Assembly (NCBI RefSeq): GCF_900111745.1
Contig: NZ_FOIJ01000020.1
Span: 1 to 64,000, forward strand
From: Stigmatella erecta
GTDB lineage: Bacteria > Myxococcota > Myxococcia > Myxococcales > Myxococcaceae
Length of the DNA stretch: 64,000 nt
Reading direction: 5' to 3'
Position numbers and translations under genes: made by a program. Below the pieces are notes generated by a model. It searched no databases. It saw only the letters and a list, made by a program, of their open reading frames with translations, and was not told the DNA's origin. Positions within the stretch are counted from its first letter, which is position 1, and each line of letters begins with the position of its first letter. Positions 15,677 through 23,504 of the stretch are shown here, piece after piece.

Positions 15677-16687
15677 CTACCGTTCGTAGAAGAGGAGGCT
15701 CGGATCGAGGAGGGGACCCGGGCCGGCCAGGGTGCCGAACACGATGGCATCCCAGGTCCGGCGCCAGTCTGTGTACCGCGCCACCCGGGTGAGGGCTCCC
15801 TGCCCATCCACGGCGTACAGCTCTCCCTGCCCCGCGCTCCGGTCATAGAACAGCAACCCATTGGAGCTGCTGCCGGAGATGCGGCAAGGGATGATCAGGT
15901 CCCAGCTCTGGCGCCAGCCGGTGTGTTTTGACAACCGGGCGATGCCGCCGTGTCCATCCACGGCGTACAGCTCTCCCTGCCCGGCGCTCCGGTCATAGAA
16001 CACCAACACGGTGCGATTGGCATCACGGGTGGACTGGGTGAAGGGGACGATCAGGTCCCAGGTGCGGCGCCAACCGGAGTGACGTGCCACCCGGGAGAGG
16101 TGGCCCTGCCCATCCGTGGCATAGAACTCACCTTGGCCTGCGGCCTTGTCGTAGAAGAGGAGCGAGGTGAAAACCTGTCCAGCGCCGGGGGGAACGTCCA
16201 GGGGCATGACCGGAACGATCGCGTCCCAGGTGCGGCGCCAATCGGTGAAGCGCGCGACCCGGAAGACGCCTCCCTCACCATCCATGGCGTGCAGTTCTCC
16301 CAGTCCTGCTTCCCGGTCATAGAAGAGCAGGGAGTCCCCTTTGCTGACCTCCAGGAAGTGGTCTGCGAGGATGAGATCCCAGCCGCGGCGCCAGCCGGTG
16401 TGCCGCTTGAGCAGTTGAAGTTCTCCCTGGGGCCCTTCGGGCAGGTAGATGTCAGCCAGTCCTGCCGCTCGGTCATAGAAGAGCAGGTTCGTGGCCTCCG
16501 TGAACTCCATGTAGGCACCTGGGATGAGCAAGTCCCAGGTGCCTCGCACGTTGCTCTGGGTATACGCGTGCTCAAGTTGTCCCTCCAGGAAAGTGTAGGC
16601 TTCCAGCTCCCCGCTGGGCTGGATGGCAGGGGTTGGGCTCTCGGACAGCTCCTGCGTCGATAGTGGCGGATGTGGCTCTTGCTGCAT
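15677..16687 (-). CDS. Six-repeat LLFYDR protein
   Basis: 336 aa built almost entirely from about six tandem ~52-residue repeats. Each has the pattern LLFYDRxAGxGELYAVDGxG, then xxRxxxxTxWRRTWDxIVP. Residues 1-50 are a Pro/Ser-rich leader without a clear signal peptide. The regular Trp, Asp and Gly spacing suggests a beta-propeller-like fold, one blade per repeat, as in tectonin-like lectins. I recall similar repeats in secreted actinobacterial and myxobacterial proteins but know no assigned function. The repeats differ in DNA sequence, so they are old. Stands alone on its strand. Confidence 0.8.
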   Translation of the reverse strand: MQQEPHPPLSTQELSESPTPAIQPSGELEAYTFLEGQLEHAYTQSNVRGTWDLLIPGAYMEFTEATNLLFYDRAAGLADIYLPEGPQGELQLLKRHTGWRRGWDLILADHFLEVSKGDSLLFYDREAGLGELHAMDGEGGVFRVARFTDWRRTWDAIVPVMPLDVPPGAGQVFTSLLFYDKAAGQGEFYATDGQGHLSRVARHSGWRRTWDLIVPFTQSTRDANRTVLVFYDRSAGQGELYAVDGHGGIARLSKHTGWRQSWDLIIPCRISGSSSNGLLFYDRSAGQGELYAVDGQGALTRVARYTDWRRTWDAIVFGTLAGPGPLLDPSLLFYER

Positions 16688-16890
16688 GGTGCCTCCAGAT
16701 GGTGGGCGCGTGGCCCCCTGTAGACATGGGGCGCAAAGCCAACCGTTGTGAGCAACCCGCTTTCGAGCCCTCGGCAGCCCGCGCTCTGGCTTGAGGGCGC
16801 AGAGGGGGCCACGGTGAACTCGCCCATTCGATCTTCCCTGGGAGCGTCATCAAGGTTGGAAGGAGGGCCCGTCCTCGAGAGGAGGGTGTC

Positions 16891-17541
16891 ATGTCGAATC
16901 CCCGGCTGCCTTCTCCCCGTACCATCGCGGACGCGCTGCTGGCCGGAGACACCGCGGCCGTTTTCGATGCCGCGAGCCGCTACATGAGCTGCGGAGGGGC
17001 CCCGTTCCTCGTGGACGCGCTTGCCTGTCCCGTCATGGAGGAGGTGGGGGCGCGCTACCATGAGGGCACTGCGTCCGTGGCGGACGAACACGCCGCCTCG
17101 GAGCTGTTGCGTGAACTGTTCTCAACCCTTCTGCCTGGCCTGGCGTGGCATCAGGGGGGCCCCAGGGCCGTCGTCGCCTGCGCTCCCGGCGAGCAGCACG
17201 TGCTGGGGGCCAAGCTCATTTCCCAGGTCCTGGCGCTCGACGGCTGGCACGTGCGATTTCTCGGCGCGGACACCCCTGCCAAGGATCTCGCCCTGTTCGT
17301 CGCCCGTGAGCACCCGGCCCTCGTGGGGCTCTCGGTCACCATGGCCGGCCACGTTCCCGCCGCGCACACCGCGCTCGAGTGGATACACCGCCGGGCGCCC
17401 GATGTCCGCCTCGTGGTGGGCGGGAGCGCGGCCTGGGCGCTGCGGCCTGCCGGGAGAGAGGCGTGGACCGTGCTTCCCTCCACCCAGGAGCTCTTGTGGC
17501 TGACGCGCGGCGGCACTGACGGACACCTCGGCCTCCGCTAA
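16891..17541 (+). CDS. Cobalamin-binding domain protein (no MerR domain)
   Basis: 216 aa: a helical cap (~1-85) plus a Rossmann-like B12-binding domain (~88-200). The B12 lower-ligand motif is present as GEQHVLGAKL with His103, followed by RFLGADTP and LVVGGSAAW. The cap is like that of the photoreceptors CarA/CarH: in VGARYHEG...DEH the EH pair (E66-H67) is kept, but the Trp nine residues before it, which caps adenosylcobalamin in CarH, is Tyr56 here. There is no DNA-binding domain. It is convergent with the GAF histidine kinase and overlaps it by 4 nt. It may be a B12/light sensor feeding another protein, or a corrinoid carrier. Confidence 0.85.
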   Translation: MSNPRLPSPRTIADALLAGDTAAVFDAASRYMSCGGAPFLVDALACPVMEEVGARYHEGTASVADEHAASELLRELFSTLLPGLAWHQGGPRAVVACAPGEQHVLGAKLISQVLALDGWHVRFLGADTPAKDLALFVAREHPALVGLSVTMAGHVPAAHTALEWIHRRAPDVRLVVGGSAAWALRPAGREAWTVLPSTQELLWLTRGGTDGHLGLR

Positions 17542-18782
17542 CCGGAGGCCTGAGCACCCACCGGCAGGACCACGATGAAGGTCGAGCCCTTCCCTGGCTG
17601 ACTGCGCACGACGATGGTCCCCCCGTGGGCCTCGACGATCTGCCGCGCGACATACAACCCAAGCCCCATTCCCCCGTAGCGCTTGGGAGAGACCGCCCGC
17701 TCGAAGCGCTCGAAGATGCGGCTCGCGTCCGCGGGCACCAGGCCGATCCCCTGGTCCTGGACGAACAGGCGCGCGACCCCCTGCTTTTCTTCCACGGACA
17801 CGTCGATGGGATGCCCCGCCCCGTACTTGATCGCATTCGAGAGGAGACTGGAGAGCACCTGCTCCAGCCTCAGCCGGTCCCACACGCCTCGGACCTGGCC
17901 AGGGGTATGGGCTTCCAGCTGGCACCCCGCCGCCTCCGCCTCTTCCTGGAAGCGGTCCGTCACCTCGGTGGCCAGTGCGGACAGATCCATGTCCTCCAGC
18001 AACAGGCCCAGCCGTCCGGTCGCGATGCGCGACACATCCAGCAGGCGGTCCACGAGCTGGATCAGGCGCTGCACCTGGGCCGTGGACCGTTCGAGGTGCC
18101 GCATCACCCGGGGGTCGTCGAGCCCGGCGGCCACCACGCTGCGGCGAAGCGTCTCCAGCTGAAGCTTCAGGGGGGTCAGGGGCGTGCGAAGCTCGTGGGC
18201 GGCAATGGAGAGAAATTCGTCCCGTGATTTCACCCCCTCCCGCTCTTTCTGGAGCAGCGTCTCGAGCTCGCGCGCGGCCCGGAGCTCCACCTGGGCCATC
18301 ACACAGGCCGCGAGATCCTTGAGGATGCTCGCCTCGCGGTCCGTCCAGCGGCGCGGGACTGTATCCAGAACGCAGAGTGTCCCCAGGGCATGGCCGCCGG
18401 AGCCGATGAGCGGAGCGCCTGCATAGGCAATCGCTCCCAAGGTCTCCAGGGCCAGGCACTCGCGGAGCAGGGGATGCTGACGGGTATCCTCCACGAGCAA
18501 GGGCGCCCCCTGGACCACCGTGTGTTGACACACCGAGTGTGACAGCGGCATCGCGCGTTGTCGCAGCCATGGCTCGGGCAGGCCGAGACAGCTCTTACAA
18601 AAGAGGCGCTCTTCAGCCAGAAAGTTCACCATCCCCATGGGGGTATGGAGACAGTGACACGCCAGCCGGGTGAGGCGGTCGAACGCCTCCTCCGCTGGGC
18701 TGTCCATGAGCCCCGTCTGGCGAAGATCCTCCAGGCGTTCCTGCGAGCGAAAGAGGCTCTGTACGTTGGCGCTCTCACCCAT
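17538..18782 (-). CDS. GAF-domain sensor histidine kinase
   Basis: 414 aa, cytoplasmic. GAF domain ~25-160 (LEDLRQTGLMDSPAEEAFD, then GALIG/GTLCVLD-type ending, with several Cys), a coiled linker, HisKA with the phospho-acceptor His196 in SIAAHELRTPLTP, and HATPase_c (N-box LLSNAIKYGAG, G1 DQGIGLVP, F-box, G2 GGMGLGLY). No receiver domain and no adjacent response regulator, so it is an orphan kinase as is common in myxobacteria. The GAF type (CQHTVVQGAPLLVEDTR) is the form common in phytochrome-like and redox kinases without a bilin Cys being certain. The 157-nt gap upstream (18783-18939) shows nothing recognisable. Confidence 0.93.
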   Translation of the reverse strand: MGESANVQSLFRSQERLEDLRQTGLMDSPAEEAFDRLTRLACHCLHTPMGMVNFLAEERLFCKSCLGLPEPWLRQRAMPLSHSVCQHTVVQGAPLLVEDTRQHPLLRECLALETLGAIAYAGAPLIGSGGHALGTLCVLDTVPRRWTDREASILKDLAACVMAQVELRAARELETLLQKEREGVKSRDEFLSIAAHELRTPLTPLKLQLETLRRSVVAAGLDDPRVMRHLERSTAQVQRLIQLVDRLLDVSRIATGRLGLLLEDMDLSALATEVTDRFQEEAEAAGCQLEAHTPGQVRGVWDRLRLEQVLSSLLSNAIKYGAGHPIDVSVEEKQGVARLFVQDQGIGLVPADASRIFERFERAVSPKRYGGMGLGLYVARQIVEAHGGTIVVRSQPGKGSTFIVVLPVGAQASG

Positions 18783-18939
18783 GGCCAGTCCTCTGGATGC
18801 ACACCCTCACTCCGCGCTGACCGAATGGGGTGCGTCATCCTTGATGTAGACATGCGCAGACATTGGCGCGCAGGCGAGGAGCAGGCGGCCACGGGCTTCG
18901 CTGCCTCTCCGGATGTGCAGCGGCTATAGGGGCGCGAAA

Positions 18940-20982
18940 CTACCGGTCGCCCGTCCAGTTGTTGCCGCCGCCGTCCTTGAACGAGAACGTCCCGGTGGAG
19001 ACCTCGTCCTTCAAGAACAGGTTGCCGGGGTTGGCCCGGGCGCCACCGATGCTCGAGTTCTTGAGGGTGATCGAACCCGTGGTGGGCATTTTCCCGCTGA
19101 GCGGGCTGGGCGGTGCCTTGTGCGAGTCATTGGCCACCATGCCCACATCGCCGGACTGCTCCAGGGTGATATGGACGCCGTCGAACTCGGTGTCCTCGAT
19201 CCGCTGCCCTTGCGTGGTCTGAACCAGGACCCCGGAGTAAACCGGGTCGATGATGTCGACGTCCTTCAGACGGATGCCCTGGAAGCGGATGGGGGAGTAC
19301 GGCTCGGCCGGGGAGTAGGGGTTGGCGGCGAACAGCCAGACCGCGCCCCACTTCAGCCGCTTGGCCTCGTCCCCGTGCACGCCGTCGTCGTCCCACCACA
19401 TGCGGCCTCCGCAGCGCTCCACCGTCATGTTCTCCACGGTGGTGAGCCCGGCGAACTCGTGCTGGGGCGCGAACTCGTTGTCCACGGTGATGCCCGGGTA
19501 GCGCAGGGTGTCGTAGACCACCGAGTCCTTGATGACGTTGTCGTGGCCGCCGTACACCGCGAAGCCGGCGGCCCGCCAGATGAGGCCCGCCGTGCAGCGC
19601 TCGATGACGTTGCCCTGGTTGGGGCCCTCGGGCTGCTTGACCCAGGGCGTGCTGCCAATGGGCGCCTTGTCCCAGGTGATGGCGGACCACATGGCGAAGG
19701 CGTCATCACCGGTGTTCCGCGCCGTGGAGTTCACGATGCGCGAGTTGGTGGTGCCGTTGCAGAGGTTGATGCCGTCCGCCAGGGTGTTGCGGAACCGGCA
19801 GTCCTCCCACAGCAGGTTGTTGCCGCCCTCGACCCAGCCGCCCACGATCATCCGCTCGATCCAGAGCCGCTTGAAGGACGCGTTGTTGTGCATGTAGCGG
19901 TCGAAGGCGCGGCCAATCCCATCGTAGCTGTCCCACGGCCAGTTGCCGATGGCGGCCGCCTCCTTGTTGTAGCGGGCCGCCCGGTTGCGCCAGCTGCCGA
20001 AGATGGCGAAGTCCTGGAAGGTGATGTTGTCGCCGTTCAGCCGGAAGCCGAACTCGTAGTTGTAGCCCACCTGCTCCGGAGGAGGCGGCACGAAGCGCGT
20101 ATGCCACATGCCGGCGCCCTGGACGGTCAGACCGGCGGGAACGTAGACCTTGGGGGAGGCCGGGTTCACGTGGGTCATCACGTAATCGCCCGGTGGGAGG
20201 TAGATGCCAGGCTTGCCGCCAGTCACGGCGTCCTGAAGGGCCTGCACCACCGCGGCTTCGGTGAACTCGCTCACGACGACGTAGTTGGCCGGGGCGGGCA
20301 GGGGCGCCGGCACTAGCTCCAGGTCCATGAAGTCGACGGTGACGGGGAGCGCGGCGGAGGCGTCCGGCGAGACGAGCTTCACCACATCGCCCTGGCGGAT
20401 GGTGGCCCTGCCGTCGGCCGCCAGCAGCACGTGCGCCTCATCGTAGATGTGGTGCGCGGAGCTCCAGGGCAGCTGCAGGCCAAACCCCACGTCGTTGGGG
20501 CTCGGGGTCTGGGGCAGCTCGTCCACTTGCTGGCGCGGCAGGGCGTTGTGCGTCTCGGTGTTGTTCGGGCCGGTGTAGAGCCAGGCGAAGTCCGAGTTCA
20601 CGGTGAGCGTGGCGACCTTCGCGTCGTTCACGTAGACGTCCAGGTGGGCCTCTTTCTCGTCCGGCACGCTGTAGCGCACCACGACCGCGTTGGCCTCCAC
20701 GCGGCTCTTCCACGAGACCGCATCGCCGGGGCCATGCAGCGTCACCGCCTTGCGGCCCGAGGCCTCGCCGGAGAGCGTGCCTTCCAGCCACGGGCCCCCC
20801 TGGGTCTGCTCGAGCGTGGCGCCGCCGGAGGAATCGCCCGCCTCGGCCTCGTACGCGTCCCACGAAACGACGGCCCCCCGAGGGGGCGGGGGGCCGTTGG
20901 GGGGCTCGCTGGGGCTGGGGTCGTCACTGCAGGCCGCGAGCAGAAGACACGCGCAGGCCGATACAAGGATCGGACGAATCAT
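18940..20982 (-). CDS. Secreted beta-helix glycoside hydrolase, mycodextranase/GH87-like
   Basis: 680-aa predicted lipoprotein (lipobox LLAACS) with a Pro-rich linker. Residues ~40-225 resemble a CBM6/35 carbohydrate-binding module (YEAEAGDSSGG, then VDFMDLELV). From ~235 a right-handed parallel beta-helix follows: EAAVVQALQDAV, PGIYLPPGDYV, VQGAGMWHTRF. The acidic cluster ADGINLCNG / NTGDDAFAMWS matches the catalytic region of GH87 mycodextranases (alpha-1,3-glucanases) as I remember them. Likely degrades alpha-glucan of fungi or matrix. Second of two minus-strand beta-helix genes; a palindromic operator-like site lies just before its ribosome-binding site. Confidence 0.8.
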   Translation of the reverse strand: MIRPILVSACACLLLAACSDDPSPSEPPNGPPPPRGAVVSWDAYEAEAGDSSGGATLEQTQGGPWLEGTLSGEASGRKAVTLHGPGDAVSWKSRVEANAVVVRYSVPDEKEAHLDVYVNDAKVATLTVNSDFAWLYTGPNNTETHNALPRQQVDELPQTPSPNDVGFGLQLPWSSAHHIYDEAHVLLAADGRATIRQGDVVKLVSPDASAALPVTVDFMDLELVPAPLPAPANYVVVSEFTEAAVVQALQDAVTGGKPGIYLPPGDYVMTHVNPASPKVYVPAGLTVQGAGMWHTRFVPPPPEQVGYNYEFGFRLNGDNITFQDFAIFGSWRNRAARYNKEAAAIGNWPWDSYDGIGRAFDRYMHNNASFKRLWIERMIVGGWVEGGNNLLWEDCRFRNTLADGINLCNGTTNSRIVNSTARNTGDDAFAMWSAITWDKAPIGSTPWVKQPEGPNQGNVIERCTAGLIWRAAGFAVYGGHDNVIKDSVVYDTLRYPGITVDNEFAPQHEFAGLTTVENMTVERCGGRMWWDDDGVHGDEAKRLKWGAVWLFAANPYSPAEPYSPIRFQGIRLKDVDIIDPVYSGVLVQTTQGQRIEDTEFDGVHITLEQSGDVGMVANDSHKAPPSPLSGKMPTTGSITLKNSSIGGARANPGNLFLKDEVSTGTFSFKDGGGNNWTGDR

Positions 20983-20997
20983 CGGGTGTGGGCTCCT

Positions 20998-21020
20998 CTT
21001 CGAAACATGAAGTTTCGAAG
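20998..21020. promoter_or_regulatory. Palindromic operator-like site upstream of GH87-like gene
   Basis: CTTCGAAAC-ATGAA-GTTTCGAAG: perfect 9-bp arms around 5 nt. It lies 16 nt before the start at 20982, directly followed (minus strand) by a GAGGAG ribosome-binding sequence and preceded by a TATACT -10-like box (about 21019-21024). AT-rich compared with the surroundings. It could be a repressor operator or a leader hairpin. Confidence 0.5.
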
Positions 21021-21073
21021 TATAGGAGGGATGAGGGCGCCGTGCCGGGGGGAGTGCGTCCCAGCGGGCGAAC

Positions 21074-22594
21074 TCAGGGGCAGTCGGACTCGCGCGCGCC
21101 GATGTCCGGCCCCCGGCCGCAGTACGTGGCGCCCACGGCCTGGCCCGCGTCCCGGGCCGGAGACGTGGCGGAGAGCCAGAAGTCCTCGGGCGCTCCGCTC
21201 AGGAACGCGGGGTTCTTGTCCAGGGAGTGCGCGTCCCAGCCGGTGGCCGAGCGCCAGGCGGTGAGGTTCAGGTAGCTGCCGTCCTTGCGCAGCACGGCCG
21301 CGCCCTTGAGCGAGGCGTACAGGTTGCCATCGAACGCGGTGTCCTGGAGGGTGGTGCCCAACCGCACCGCCGCGGCCGAGCACGCGCCGAGGATGTTGTT
21401 GCGCACCCGCACGCCCTGGCTGGGCCCGCTCACGCCGTTGCCCACGATGAGGCCGTAGGCGGGCATGTTCCACACGGTGTTGTGGTCCACCTTCACGTCA
21501 ATGGCCGTGTCCACGCGGATGCCCGAGCCGTCGTTGCCGTCCGCGTTGTAGCCGTCGAACACGCGGTTGCGCCGCACCACGATGCGGGTGGGGGGCGCGC
21601 CCTCGCGGACGCCGCCGATCTGAATGCCCCGGCCATTGCCGCGCAGCTCGTTGTCCTCGAGCGTGACGTCGAGCGCGGACAGGTGCACCACCACGCCCTC
21701 TCCCGCCGACGACGGGGTCCGGAGGTGCCCCCAGATGCGGTTGCCGCGGAGCGTCACGCGGGTACACGTCTTGATGTCCACGCCGTTTTCCCGGTTCTCG
21801 TGCAAGTCATTGTCCTCCACGAGCAGGTTGTCGAAGGGAGTGCCCGGCTCGGTGGATCCGCCCTCGGGCCCCAGGCACTGCACCCCATCCCCGGAGTTGT
21901 GGTGGATGTCGTTGGCGCGGACGATGACGTTCTTGGAGTTGGTCTGCACACAGACGCCGTGGCTGTCATCATCGCCCGCGCGCCGGAAGTTGCTGATGCT
22001 GTTGCCCTCGATGAGCACGTCGTGGGCCTGCTGGGCGACGAAGGCCCCGGCGCCATCGGTGCCGTTCTTGAGCGTGCTGGCGCGCAGGATGCCGTGGTGT
22101 GCGCCCACGCCGCGCCAGATGGCCGCGAAGGCCTTGTCTCCCGCCGCGTCGAGGGTAATGCCTTCCACGTGCCAGTACGCCCCGCGCACGTCCAGCAGGG
22201 CCGTGCGGCTGCCCGTGCCGCCCTTGAAGACAGGGCTGGCGCCCGGCGCGGCCTTGAGCGTGAGGGGAGAGGTGGCCGAGCCGCCCTTCTCCTCGAGCCG
22301 CAGCCGCTCGGAGTATGTGCCGGACTTGAGGAAGATGGCCTCGCCAGGCTTCACCTGCGACAGTGCCTTGGCCACGGTCCGGAAGGGGGCCACCTCCGTG
22401 CCCGCGGCGGTGTCCTGGCCCGAAGGCGAAACCCAGAGGACGCGGGAGAACGACGGCGTGGCCGCGGCGGCGAACCGGGAATGCGCCGGGGAGAGGCGCT
22501 GCTCATCGGCGGCGGCCAGAACGCCAGCCGAGGAAACCAAAACACCCACGATGGCCAGGGGCGAAACGGCCTTCAGCAAAGGGGTCCGACGCAT
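21074..22594 (-). CDS. Secreted right-handed parallel beta-helix protein
   Basis: 506 aa from ATG 22594, which has AAGGAG six bases upstream; the earlier in-frame ATG at 22690 adds a non-family leader. Signal peptide 1-28 (AVSPLAIVGVLVSSAGVLAAA). Residues ~50-110 (VSPSGQDTAAGTEVAPFRTV...GEAIFLKSGTYSE) are the DUF1565/polysaccharide-lyase-type N-cap. Then come about ten beta-helix coils with N-ladder repeats (VRANDIHHNSGDGV, VTLRGNRIWGH, IVVRRNRVFDG) and a C-terminal SPARDAGQ...DIGARE typical of secreted PL-like proteins. Probably polysaccharide-active (lyase or epimerase); substrate unknown. Upstream lies an elaborate stem-loop leader. Confidence 0.85.
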   Translation of the reverse strand: MRRTPLLKAVSPLAIVGVLVSSAGVLAAADEQRLSPAHSRFAAAATPSFSRVLWVSPSGQDTAAGTEVAPFRTVAKALSQVKPGEAIFLKSGTYSERLRLEEKGGSATSPLTLKAAPGASPVFKGGTGSRTALLDVRGAYWHVEGITLDAAGDKAFAAIWRGVGAHHGILRASTLKNGTDGAGAFVAQQAHDVLIEGNSISNFRRAGDDDSHGVCVQTNSKNVIVRANDIHHNSGDGVQCLGPEGGSTEPGTPFDNLLVEDNDLHENRENGVDIKTCTRVTLRGNRIWGHLRTPSSAGEGVVVHLSALDVTLEDNELRGNGRGIQIGGVREGAPPTRIVVRRNRVFDGYNADGNDGSGIRVDTAIDVKVDHNTVWNMPAYGLIVGNGVSGPSQGVRVRNNILGACSAAAVRLGTTLQDTAFDGNLYASLKGAAVLRKDGSYLNLTAWRSATGWDAHSLDKNPAFLSGAPEDFWLSATSPARDAGQAVGATYCGRGPDIGARESDCP

Positions 22595-22673
22595 CCACAC
22601 TCCTTGTGTGAGCCCCGCTTCGCAGCGGGGGACAGGGGGTCGGGCGCCGGACAGTTGGTTGGATTGAAGCATT

Positions 22674-22728
22674 CCTCCTGCCCGCCGCATCGGCCGCTTG
22701 GCCGTTCGTGGTAGGAGCGGGCAGGAGG
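22674..22728. promoter_or_regulatory. Nested stem-loop in leader region
   Basis: A perfect 12-bp stem (22674-22685 with 22717-22728, CCTCCTGCCCGC/GCGGGCAGGAGG) encloses a second hairpin CGGCC-GCTT-GGCCG (22691-22704). It sits 80 nt upstream of the beta-helix gene start, and beyond the terminator-like hairpin of the preceding gene, so it may be an RNA leader structure or a second terminator. Confidence 0.5.
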
Positions 22729-22769
22729 TGTGATTTCAGAGGCTTGGTGGAAGCTTGCTGCTCTGCCCA

Positions 22770-22809
22770 GACGGCAACGGGGAGGGGCCTTGGCCCCTCG
22801 GACGCCGTC
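22770..22809. terminator. Terminator-like hairpin after lipoprotein gene
   Basis: GAGGGGCC-TT-GGCCCCTC (22782-22799) is enclosed by GACGGC (22770-22775) and GCCGTC (22804-22809). Starts 12 nt after the minus-strand stop at 22821. Stem is strong; no T-tract. Confidence 0.6.
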
Positions 22810-22820
22810 CGGAACGTGCC

Positions 22821-23384
22821 TTACGGGCAGTACTCCATGTTCGAGCGGCACACCCCGTCGCCGCAGCGGCACGATCTGCCACCGGGGCAGTTGTTACAGG
22901 GATCGTACGGGTCCGGGTCCGGCGGGGGGCACGCCCAAGACACGTACTTGCCAACCGTCCTGCTGGGGGTGGACCCGCAGGTGGTCCGGTTGCCATTGCT
23001 GTCGATGACCATGGGCCACGCGTTCACCTGGAAGTAGTGCGTGCCGCAGGGAATCCCCACGGTGCTGAAATACCAGGCGCCCGCGTTGCCGGGGCGCTCG
23101 TCGAAGGCGTACCGGACGCCATCGATGTAGTAGTCCAGCCGCACCGCGTTGGAGAACTGGGACACCGCCCAGTAGCCCACGCCCGAGACCTCGTTCAGGT
23201 ACATGGTGGCGTCCGAGAGGGTCAGGCTGCTGACGCTCAGGCCCGCGCACAGTGACGACTCCTGGGTGCCCAGGGATTCTTCGGCCAGCGCCGAGTCTGC
23301 TTCGAGGTGGGTGCCGCCACAGGCCACGAGCAGCACTCCGGCCATCCAAGCCCAGAGCGAGGTGCGGATCGTCTTTCCAAGCAT
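22821..23384 (-). CDS. Small Cys-rich lipoprotein, unknown function
   Basis: 187-aa predicted lipoprotein: lipobox LLVACGG, then an Glu/Ser linker, a beta-rich domain of ~110 residues (YWAVSQFSNAVRLDYYIDG...FSTVGIPCGTHYFQV) with paired Cys, and a C-terminal knot-like tail (CNNCPGGRSCRCGDGVC). The domain looks Ig-like with a C-terminal Cys-rich repeat, similar to exported myxobacterial proteins. The start ATG 23384 has AAAGGAAC upstream and a clear promoter (23416-23443). No family recognised. Confidence 0.75.
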   Translation of the reverse strand: MLGKTIRTSLWAWMAGVLLVACGGTHLEADSALAEESLGTQESSLCAGLSVSSLTLSDATMYLNEVSGVGYWAVSQFSNAVRLDYYIDGVRYAFDERPGNAGAWYFSTVGIPCGTHYFQVNAWPMVIDSNGNRTTCGSTPSRTVGKYVSWACPPPDPDPYDPCNNCPGGRSCRCGDGVCRSNMEYCP

Positions 23385-23411
23385 TCCAGTTCCTTTGGGA
23401 GTTCAGCGAAG

Positions 23412-23443
23412 AACAATTATAAATTGTTTTTCAGGCATTACAA
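23412..23443 (-). promoter_or_regulatory. Sigma-70-like promoter with AT palindrome
   Basis: On the minus strand TTGTAA (23443-23438), a 16-nt spacer and TATAAT (23421-23416) read into the lipoprotein gene at 23384. The -10 box sits in a perfect palindrome AACAATT-ATA-AATTGTT (23412-23428), so a bound repressor would block it. Very AT-rich for this genome. Confidence 0.6.
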
Positions 23444-23504
23444 GATAGACCTTGATGCGTGATTGACATTCGGGGTGTGCCGCATCTCTGGATAGGGTGA
23501 GGGC

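Noticed and set aside
23463-23468. TTGACA upstream of the methyltransferase gene as a promoter
   Set aside because: No -10-like sequence at 16-18 nt; the only weak candidate lies 22 nt away.
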